From Aureibacter tunicatorum (GTDB lineage: Bacteria; Bacteroidota; Bacteroidia; Cytophagales; Cyclobacteriaceae), in contig NZ_AP025305.1 in NCBI RefSeq assembly GCF_036492635.1, positions 4,234,000 to 4,297,999 of the forward strand: a stretch of 64,000 nucleotides of DNA, given 5' to 3'. Below the pieces are notes generated by a model. It saw only the letters and a program-made list of their open reading frames with translations. It did no database searches and was not told the DNA's origin. Below are positions 1 through 9,300 of this stretch, piece after piece. Positions within the stretch are counted from its first letter, which is position 1. Each line of letters starts with the position of its first letter. Made by a program: the position numbers and the translations under genes.

Positions 1-389
1 ACACCGACTTGGACTATCTAAAAAATATCTATGCCGAATATTATATAGCTATCAACAGCTCCATAATATCCATCTTGCTTATCATGTTAGCTTTCTTGAT
101 ATATATAAAGCTCAAAAAGAAACGCAAGATCTTAATAGCAGGCATTAGTTACGCATGTATTACCATTATTTACCTGATGGCCATAAACTTCTCATCAGAG
201 CAAAATGCGGGTATAATCATTGACAATAACGCTTTGTTAATGGATGGACCTTCTTCTGGAGCCGACTTGATTTCCCAAATTCCTACGGGAAATAAAATGT
301 TTATCATTAGCCAAAATGATATATGGTCAAAAGTGGAATGGGATGGAAAAGTTGGGTTTGTCAAAAACTCTAACTTCAAAGCTTTGTAA
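1..389 (+). CDS. BatE-like TPR/SH3 protein, C-terminal part (5' truncated by window edge)
   Basis: The reading frame is open to the left edge, so this is the tail of a longer gene. The visible part has two hydrophobic segments (about residues 17-35 and 45-62 of the visible piece) separated by a lysine/arginine-rich loop, followed by a small beta-rich domain that reads like a bacterial SH3 domain (alternating hydrophobics, ending in a W-x-K-V-x-W and G-x-V pattern). A pair of membrane segments followed by an SH3 domain is the usual end of BatE, the TPR protein of the Bacteroidota BatABCDE aerotolerance operon. The N-terminal TPRs that would prove this lie outside the window. The Bat role (envelope or stress function) is family knowledge; the assignment is inference. 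Confidence 0.5.
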   Translation, partial: TDLDYLKNIYAEYYIAINSSIISILLIMLAFLIYIKLKKKRKILIAGISYACITIIYLMAINFSSEQNAGIIIDNNALLMDGPSSGADLISQIPTGNKMFIISQNDIWSKVEWDGKVGFVKNSNFKAL

Positions 390-390
390 T

Positions 391-427
391 AAAAAAGCGG
401 CGATATAAATCAATCGCTGCTTTTTTA
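391..427. terminator. Bidirectional terminator between batE-like gene and clpB
   Basis: A 9-bp stem (AGCGGCGAT / ATCGCTGCT, one G-U pair) is flanked by an A-run on the left and a T-run on the right, so it can serve both converging genes. Confidence 0.75.
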
Positions 428-439
428 TTTATTTTACTA

Positions 440-3058
440 TCATGAAGGGATATCCAAGTTACTAAACATTATTTCACCATTCTCGGCGACATCCACATTG
501 ATAACATCATTGCCTTTTACTTTTTCAGAAAGTATCTCTTTCGATAATTCGTTAAGAATCAATTTTTGAATTACTCGCTTAAGTGGTCGAGCTCCAAATT
601 GCGGATCAAAGCCTTTATCCGCTAGAAAATCCAACGCCTTATCTGTAAACTCTATTTGCACTTTATTTTCAGCAAGTCTAGTTTTTACAATCTCCAATTG
701 AATACCGACAATCTTTCGAATATCCTCTCTTGACAAAGGCCTGAATACGATAGTTTCATCTATTCTATTTAAAAACTCCGGACGAACCTGTTTTTTCAAC
801 AAGTCAAGCACTTCTACCTTAGTTTTTTCAACAATTTCCTCTTCATTTTCATCAGTCAAAAGCTCAAAGTTTGTTTGAATAGCACTAGCTCCCATGTTAG
901 TCGTCATGATAATAATAGTGTTCTTGAAATTAGCGACTCTACCTTTATTATCAGTCAACCTTCCATCATCCAAAACTTGTAATAGAATATTAAATACATC
1001 AGGATGCGCTTTTTCAATTTCATCAAGCAAAATCACCGAATAGGGTTTTCTTCTGACTGCTTCCGTTAATTGGCCTCCTTCATCATAACCGACATATCCC
1101 GGAGGTGCTCCCACCAACCTACTCACAGCATGTCTTTCTTGGTATTCGGACATATCAATTCTCACCATGGCATTCTCATCGTTGAACAAATAGTCTGCTA
1201 ATGCCTTCGCTAATTCCGTTTTTCCCACTCCAGTTGTTCCCATGAAAAGAAATGAGCCAATTGGGCGCTTAGGATCCTGCATGCCCGCTCGGCTCCTTCT
1301 TACTGCGTCAGAGACAGCTGTAATAGCCTCTGTCTGTCCCGCGACCCTTTTGCCTAACTCTTCTTCTAAATGAAGTAATTTTTCCTTATCACTAGCCAGC
1401 ATTTTAGAAACAGGTATTCCAGTCCATTTCGCTACAACTTCCGCGATATCTTCACTGCCGACCACTTCTTTCAATAAAGCACGATCCTTATCGAGCTCTT
1501 GACTCTCAACCTTGAGTTTTTCAAGCTCTTCCTCTGATTTAGCGATCTTGCCATATCTCAACTCAGCGACCTTACCATAATCTCCCGACCTTTCAGCTTG
1601 CTCTGCTTCCAATTTGTAATGATCAATGTCCTCTTTGAGTTTTTGAATATTTTCGATGATATCTTTTTCCTGTTTCCATTTGGCATAAAGCTCATTTTTC
1701 TTGTCATTAAGTTCCGCTAACACTTTATTGAGCTGAGATTCTTTATCTTTATTCTTCTCTCTACGAATCGCTTCTCGCTCAATCTCGATCTGCATGATCT
1801 TTCTCTGAAGCTCATCAAGTTCCTCAGGCATTGAGTCTATCTCGATCCTCAGTTTGGAAGCCGCCTCATCCATCAAATCAATCGCTTTATCCGGAAGGTA
1901 CCTATCAGATATATATCTATTCGACAATTCCACTGAAGCTATGATAGCATCGTCTTTAATCTGTATTCCATGGTGAAGTTCATATTTATCTTTAATCCCT
2001 CTTAAAATCGAAATAGCGTCTTCAACGCTTGGTTCATCCACTGTTACTGTTTGGAACCTTCTTTCCAGTGCTTTGTCTTTTTCAATGTACTTTTGATACT
2101 CTTTAAGAGTTGTGGCTCCTATGCATCTCAATTCACCTCTAGCCAAAGCTGGTTTCAATAAATTTGCAGCGTCCATAGCTCCTTCACCCCCGCTACCAGC
2201 TCCTACTAAAGTATGGATCTCGTCAATAAACAATATAATCTGCCCATCGGAGTCCTTCACTTCTTGAATCACCGCTTTTAGCCTCTCCTCAAACTCTCCT
2301 TTATATTTTGCTCCAGCCACTAGCAAACCCATATCCAAAGCTATGATCACTTTGTCCTTCAAGTTTTCAGGGACATCCCCAGCGACTATTCTTCGAGCCA
2401 TTCCTTCAATAATGGCAGTCTTCCCGACTCCCGGTTCACCTACTAGCATAGGGTTGTTTTTGCTTCTTCGAGATAAAATTTGAAGAACCCTTCTTATTTC
2501 ATCATCCCTACCAATCACAGGATCAATTTTTCCTGCTTTAGCAAGTTCATTCAAATTCTGGGAGTATCTCTCCAAAGACTTGTATTTTGATTCAGCGTTT
2601 TGATCCGTCACTTTTTTTCCTCCTCGCAGTTCATTAATTGACTTGATTAAATCCTGTTCGTTAAAACCTTGCTCTTTGAGCATCGAAGATACCTTATCAC
2701 TACCTTTTAGCATTGCCAATAACAAATGCTCAATAGTCACAAACTCATCCCCCAATGCCTTCATTTGTTTCTCAGCCTCTATCAGTGTCTTATTCGCATC
2801 GGATGAAAGGTAAACTTGTTGAGCTGATGACCCCGTAACTTTAGGGTAGCCCTGTACTATTTCCTGCACCTTCTCTCTTAGTTGTGTCGAACTTGCATTT
2901 TTTCCTTTGATCAAATAATCAACCACTGTTGGTTCTGATTCTAATATTGAACTAAGTATATGACCATTTTCAATAGATTGCTGGCTCTCAGCTTGCGCTA
3001 ATTGAGCAGCTTTCTGAATCGCCTCTTGTGCTTTTATTGTATAATTGTCAAATTGCAT
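440..3058 (-). CDS. clpB: ATP-dependent chaperone ClpB (protein disaggregase)
   Basis: This is a Hsp100 AAA+ disaggregase that pulls polypeptides out of aggregates together with DnaK. The 872 residues match the usual ClpB length. Two Clp N-terminal repeats occupy about residues 1-150. NBD1 has Walker A GEPGVGKT at 207-214 and a Walker B ending IDEIHT. The long coiled-coil M domain (about 410-525) is rich in E, K and R. NBD2 carries a second Walker A (GTTGVGKT, about 608) and [12 protein letters not shown], and the C-terminal D2-small domain follows. The presence of the M domain and absence of a ClpP-binding loop separate it from ClpA/ClpC. It stands alone on the minus strand. I saw no CIRCE element upstream. 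Confidence 0.97.
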   Translation of the reverse strand: MQFDNYTIKAQEAIQKAAQLAQAESQQSIENGHILSSILESEPTVVDYLIKGKNASSTQLREKVQEIVQGYPKVTGSSAQQVYLSSDANKTLIEAEKQMKALGDEFVTIEHLLLAMLKGSDKVSSMLKEQGFNEQDLIKSINELRGGKKVTDQNAESKYKSLERYSQNLNELAKAGKIDPVIGRDDEIRRVLQILSRRSKNNPMLVGEPGVGKTAIIEGMARRIVAGDVPENLKDKVIIALDMGLLVAGAKYKGEFEERLKAVIQEVKDSDGQIILFIDEIHTLVGAGSGGEGAMDAANLLKPALARGELRCIGATTLKEYQKYIEKDKALERRFQTVTVDEPSVEDAISILRGIKDKYELHHGIQIKDDAIIASVELSNRYISDRYLPDKAIDLMDEAASKLRIEIDSMPEELDELQRKIMQIEIEREAIRREKNKDKESQLNKVLAELNDKKNELYAKWKQEKDIIENIQKLKEDIDHYKLEAEQAERSGDYGKVAELRYGKIAKSEEELEKLKVESQELDKDRALLKEVVGSEDIAEVVAKWTGIPVSKMLASDKEKLLHLEEELGKRVAGQTEAITAVSDAVRRSRAGMQDPKRPIGSFLFMGTTGVGKTELAKALADYLFNDENAMVRIDMSEYQERHAVSRLVGAPPGYVGYDEGGQLTEAVRRKPYSVILLDEIEKAHPDVFNILLQVLDDGRLTDNKGRVANFKNTIIIMTTNMGASAIQTNFELLTDENEEEIVEKTKVEVLDLLKKQVRPEFLNRIDETIVFRPLSREDIRKIVGIQLEIVKTRLAENKVQIEFTDKALDFLADKGFDPQFGARPLKRVIQKLILNELSKEILSEKVKGNDVINVDVAENGEIMFSNLDIPS

Positions 3059-3303
3059 TTATATATCTGTTTTTTCTTTTCTATAAATTTTTCAATAGCG
3101 AAATGTTCCCCATTTCCGCTCTTTTACAAACCCAATTGCAATTCAAGCACCAAAAATAAAATTATGTTAAATTGTCGCATTATCAATTGATTAACAACTA
3201 TTTACATGACATTTTGACTCACCTAAACCATCACAAACATTTGATTAGTGACAAAATTTCAGAGTATATCAAATATTGCTAACAAATTAAATTTCATAGA
3301 AAC

Positions 3304-3336
3304 AAAAAAAGGGAGCTTATCAGCTCCCTTTTTTAT
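3304..3336 (-). terminator. Terminator of the giant surface-protein gene
   Basis: A stem GGGAGCT / AGCTCCC with a TATC loop, followed on the minus strand by a T-run, sits about 20 bp past the stop codon of the 2642-residue gene. Confidence 0.85.
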
Positions 3337-3356
3337 TTAATATAGTTTTTCAACTA

Positions 3357-6300
3357 TTATTTCTTCAATACAATTCGCTTGCTTGCCACGTTCGAACCTG
3401 CGCTTACTCTAACAATATAAACACCAGCTTCCAATCCATTCAAGTCAAGATCTTTGCCTTCTGCCAATTCGAAAATTGAAGCATTATTTGAATAAACAAG
3501 TCTTGATTGTACATCATATACTTCAATAGCAACTTCTGCGTCAGCATCAGCTCTATCAATCTGAACAGTCAAGTTACCGAAAGAAGGCACTGGATAAACA
3601 CTGATGTTATTTGAAGTAATCACATCTTCGATACCAACAATACCTTGATCAACCTGAACTACCCATGGCTCTATCGCAGAGAATTCACCAGCAACTCCAT
3701 CAAATGTAACCCTCACATTGACAATATAAGTACCAACTGAATCAAACTTATGAACCAAGTCATTTCCATTCAATGATCCTTGCTCATCTGACAACTGTTG
3801 CTCTTCTTTGATAACCTCACCGTCAACATCAGTAATCACCCATGTAACTGTTTTTGGTTTTGAAGTTGATGACATACCGAATCTAGTGTCTACACCAGTT
3901 TTCACATCTCCCTCATATTTTCCAAAAACTACAATCAAATTAGTTCCATTACCACCTGTAGATGTTCCTGTCTCATTAACAATGAAGTTAACCACGTCAA
4001 TTCTTCTTTCGTTATCAGGAATTGTCTCACTAAAGATCTCAAGTACAACCTGAACGAAGCCATTCTCTTCGAATGTGTAATCAATTGACTCCATATCATC
4101 GCTAGTGTATACTTCTTCTCCTTCAACTGTAACTGTCCATTTCACTTCATCATAAGTACCAACAGAATTATTCAAAAAGTCAACTGTTGAACCTCTCTTC
4201 ACATAAGAAAGCTCATCAGATTCTCCAATCTTAATATCAGCGATTGGCAATCTATCACTCGATCCATTTCCATCCTTCATTACTTCAATAATTTCAGAAA
4301 GAACAACCGGCTCAGAATTTCCGTGACCAAAGATTGTAGCTCTAACTTCGTAAACACCTTTTTCCAATGGAGCAAAAGTGAAATCCTCAACGGCATTCTC
4401 AATACTTTCTTGAGAAGCTATATAGCTATCACCATCTTGGAAAATTTCCCACTTGATATCAGTAACATTAGCTAGATCTGTCATGATTTCAACTTGAGAA
4501 TCAATATCACCTCCTACAGCGAAATCAGATCCGAATACAGTCAAGTTAAATTCAGCGTTTTCGATTTTCTCAAACACTTCTACTCTATGAACCTGTACAT
4601 TCGAAACTTCTCCTTCAGGATTCTTAGCAGTCAAATAAATAGTGTAAACACCAACCATATCGAAAGCTGTCTCAAAATCCAATGAAGCTGCATCTCTAGT
4701 TACTTGCGAAACAAATGTGTCTCCTACTTGATTGTTATTCTCATCTTTAACTACCCACTCAAGAGTTATATCCTGAACATCTATAGCTTCAGGTATGCTA
4801 ACCCAAACAGCAGAGAATTTCTCATTTACTGAAACAGCTGTTGACTCATTTCCTTTAATATCCAAAATCAAAGGCTCAACGACAACAGCATCGCCACCAA
4901 TATTGATTGCTCTAAAGATTCTTACTGTCGTTGATTCTTTAGTCACATCAGCCCATACGATCACAACACCTTCTTCATCAAAAGTATGTGTCAATGTTGC
5001 ATCATCAGACATGATTCCAAGATCATTTCCATAGTTGTCAGTAACATTCCAGTTATTAACTGTGATCTCATCAGAATTAATATCATCTGTAAGAATCTCT
5101 ACAGAGAATGTCACTTCATCACCTACTACAACTGGCTCAGGGTCTTTATCAGTTACAATACGAACTTTCTTGTCTGTCAATTGACCAAACACCTCAACAT
5201 TTATCGTCTTAGTCGTCGAAACAGTCTGTCCATCAACAGTAGTTACTGTTACTGTAATATCATACACACCAGCATCGTCCAAAACAACATCTGTCCAAGT
5301 TACACCTGTTCCTGTAGCAACTACAGTTTGAGTAGCATCGTCAGTAATTGTCCAAGAAGTTGCATCTTCATCAATTTCAACTTCTGAGTCAGAAATTACA
5401 ACTGTAGCATCAAACTCAGTATCTTCAACTACTACTTCAGGATCAGTTACAATAGTTATTTCATCATCTGTCAACTCAGGATAAATAGTCGTATCAACCG
5501 TCTTAGTTACTGTAGTATCATCGTTTCCTGTAACATCAACCACAATCGTCACATCTCCTGGATTATCTGTCACATCAGTTGGGATTGTAACCGTAACAGG
5601 GAAGTCAAATGGCTCATCTACAGTAATTACTGTAGTGTTTCCATCTTCATCCGTAATTGTAACAGTAATCTCAGTTACATCTTCTACATCATCCGTAGCG
5701 TCTATAACAACAGTTGCATCATCATCACCTTCAGTAATAACATCAGGAACAGTAACTGTAATATCGCTATCATCAATAGTGTTGTACACTTTAATTGTCA
5801 CGCTAGCAGTACCTGCCTCAACTTCATCATTACCTGGCTCTGACACAGTCAAGACCACTGTACCTTTAGCTACTGCTGTAATACTAGGCTTAGCTTCATC
5901 CAAAGCAACAATGCCATCAACATCTAATTCATAAGTAAAATCCGTTAGTCCTTTGTCAGACAAAACAGTGAAGATATCTTCAACATCGCCAACAGTCATT
6001 GTCAAGTCCAAATCACTTATAGTAATAACCTGAGGCTCTTTCGTTCCATCAGTTGTCACATTAATAGTGATTTCTTTTGTTGCTGACTCGTACATATCAG
6101 TTTCAGAAGCCGTTACCGTTATAGTTGTTGAACCAACTCCAACAATTGTAACATTTCCTAAATCATCCACTGTCACTATATTCTCATCATTTGACAAGTA
6201 AGTAATCGTACTACCAGTAACAACAACATCAGGATTAGTCGTCGCTTCTAGGTTAAAATCATCATCGCCTACCATCTTATCATGAGAATCAAGAGCGATT

Positions 6301-9300
6301 ATCTCTTGCGTTAATTTCGTAACATCAAAATCTTCAGATACAGAAATTGTTTGCCCTGCATTAGCTTCAACTGTAGCAGTTACTGTATAAGTTCCCGCTG
6401 GCAAATTCAAGTCAATAGGGAAATCTGTTCCAGAGATTACTTCAGTACCGTCTTGAGTAATTGTCCAAGTTCTGCTAGTTACATTTTTAACTTCATTACT
6501 TAGAATCACTTCAATTTGGAAATCTGTTTCAGCAATTTTTTCCGCTGGAATATCCAATGAAATATCTCCATTATCTTCAGAGATCATAGGATAAATTACA
6601 ATTTGCTTAGTTTCAGAAGTTACATCATTATAATCTGCGTGACCTCTTAATTGCGCTTGAACATCAGCAGTACCTTCAGCAACAGCTGTTAATTGATCAC
6701 CAGCAATAGAAACTAATGCATTTGAGTTTACATCTGAAGCTGCATACTCTACATCATCTGACAAAATTGCAGGATCTATAGTTGAAGTTAGAGTAATAAC
6801 TTGCCCAACATACATTTCTGTTGGATTATCGATATCCAATGTCAACGAAACTACATCTTGCTTTCCTGGGTCAGCGATTGTGAATGTAAACTCATAAGTA
6901 TGAACGTTTCTAGTTCCATCTAACGAAGTCGATGGTTGAGCATAAGTAGTTACATATACAGTATATGTACCATATTCATCAAATCCATTCGTTGGCAATT
7001 TATCCAAAGAAGAAACTTTATCATCACCAGGAACTTGCTGTCCATCTTTTTCTACCCACCAAGAATACTCACCTGACAAAATCGCATCAATCACATCCTC
7101 ATTCGTGAATGTAAAAGTTACTTTTTCATTCAATTCAATTTCTCCATCTTGATCTGCATCAGCAAATGTAATTTCTCCATAAGGAGCAATATGAGGTACA
7201 ACTGTTACTGTAATCTCGTCTGACTCAGCTGAATTGTACATATCGCTTCCATCTTCAGTAGCTTTGAATGTCACAGTACCTTCTTCATTGAATGTCACTG
7301 TTCCATCTTGCGCTATTGAAGCAACACCCGCAGGATTAGAGCTTGCAATTTCCAAAACAACGTCAATATCCGTTTGATCAGCCGCATCAGAAATAGCTGT
7401 ATATTCCAACTCTTCTCCTACTACTTTAATCAATTCAACATCTGAAATTGTCAAAGTTACTGTTTGATCCTCTTTAGCCTTAGGATTAACAGTTAAATCA
7501 GTAATCTTAGTAACTGTTTGTCCATCTTCAGTAACAACAGTTACTTCAACTGTATAATCTCCAGGAATATCAACACCTCCAATTACTGTCCATGGTGTAT
7601 CAGAACTAGTCGCAATGCTTGTTCCCTCTGAATCTTTGATTATCCAAGTTGTTGTCTCAACTACAACATCAACAGAAACTGTAGATGTCAACGTGAAATC
7701 TGTATCTTCAACAACTGTTGACGGATCTATATTAACCGTAATATCATCTTCTGTTAAAGTCGGAACAACAGTCGTATCAACTGTTTTTGTGATTGTTTCA
7801 TCATCATTACCTGTAACTTCAACGACAATTGTAATGTCTCCAGGATTATCAGTAACGTCTGTAGGAATTGTAACAGAAGTAGGGAAATCAAATGGCTGAT
7901 CCACAGTAATTGTAGTTGTATTGCCATCCTCATCCGTAATTTTAACTGTAATATCAGTTACATCATCAACTTCATCCGTTACATCAACAACGATTGTAGC
8001 ATCATCATCACCTTCGTTAATCACATCTGGAATAGTAACCGTTATGTCACTATCATCAATTTGATCATAAATCTTAATTTCAATGCTAGCTGTTGCCGGA
8101 TTAGTATTATCATCACCAGCCTGATTAGCTGTTACTCTCAATGTACCCGCAGCATCAGCAGTTATACTGTTTCCAGTAATTGTAGCCAAACCTGCTGGAT
8201 CCATCGTAAAAGTGAAATCTGTCAATCCCTTGTCACTTGATACTTCCAATGTCTCAGTATCTCCAACAGTCATCGTTACTATTTCTGTGAATGTAAGAAC
8301 TTGATCTTCTTTTTCAGCAGAACCTACAGTAATTGTGTAAGTTAGTGATGTTGTATTAGCACCATTTGGTTCACCTGCTAAATCCAAAGTAATCACATAT
8401 ACTCCTTCAGTATCAAAATCGACAACCAATTTATCATTTTGAGAAGCGTCGGCCAACTTATCCACTGACCAATCATATGTTGGAGCAACCGTTGCGATCA
8501 ACTGATCATCATCTCTTCCAAGTGTAAATACTACTGTAGTGCCAACGTCAACTTGATTACCTTTATCTGATTCTATATAAATCTCATTATTATCATTAGC
8601 GATCTGCAATGATGGGTAAGCCATGAATGTTTGCTCAACATCTGTAGCTGCGTTATACGAATCATTTCCTGACTGAGAAGCAGTAACAGTTATAGAACCA
8701 GCTTCATTTATTGTTAAATCAGTTCCGTTAATTGTTGCTGCAGAAGATGGTGAAACTGTAAACGTAACATCCAAGCCTGATGTAGCAACTACTCCGCTCA
8801 AATCAACTACATTACCAACAATTTGATCTGCGATTGCATCAAATGTAATAGTTTGATCTTCTTTTGCTGGAGAACCTACAGTAATTGTGTAAGTTAACGA
8901 TGTTGTATTAGTTGCATTTGGCTCACCTGCTAAATCCAAAGTAATCACATAGATCCCTTCAGTATCAAAATCGACAACCAATTTGTCATTTTGAGACGCG
9001 TCTGCCAATTTATCTACTGACCAATCATATGTTGGATTAACGGTTGCTATCAATTGATCATCGTCTCTTCCTAATGTAAATACTACTGTAGTGCCAACGT
9101 CAACTTGATTACCCTTATCTGATTCTATATAAATCTCATTATTATCATTAGCGATCTGCAATGATGGGTAAGCCATGAATGTTTGCTCAACATCTGTAGC
9201 CGCGTTATACGAATCATTTCCTGACTGAGAAGCTGTAACAGTAATAGAACCAGCTTCATTTATTGTTAAATCAGTTCCATTTATTGTTCCTGCAGAAGAA

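Noticed and set aside
3151-3158. TATTTTTG box on the minus strand upstream of clpB
   Set aside because: Matches TAnnTTTG, but the nearest TTG is about 25 bp away, so I did not list it as a promoter.
3002-3190. Plus-strand 62-residue frame upstream of clpB
   Set aside because: Mostly low-complexity, overlaps the clpB start region on the other strand, and has no recognisable domain.
3808-7899. Several plus-strand open frames opposite the giant surface-protein gene (for example 4986-5387, 5635-5934, 7615-7899)
   Set aside because: They are S/T/V-rich mirror images of the repetitive T/V/D-rich coding strand and have no independent start signals or recognisable domains.
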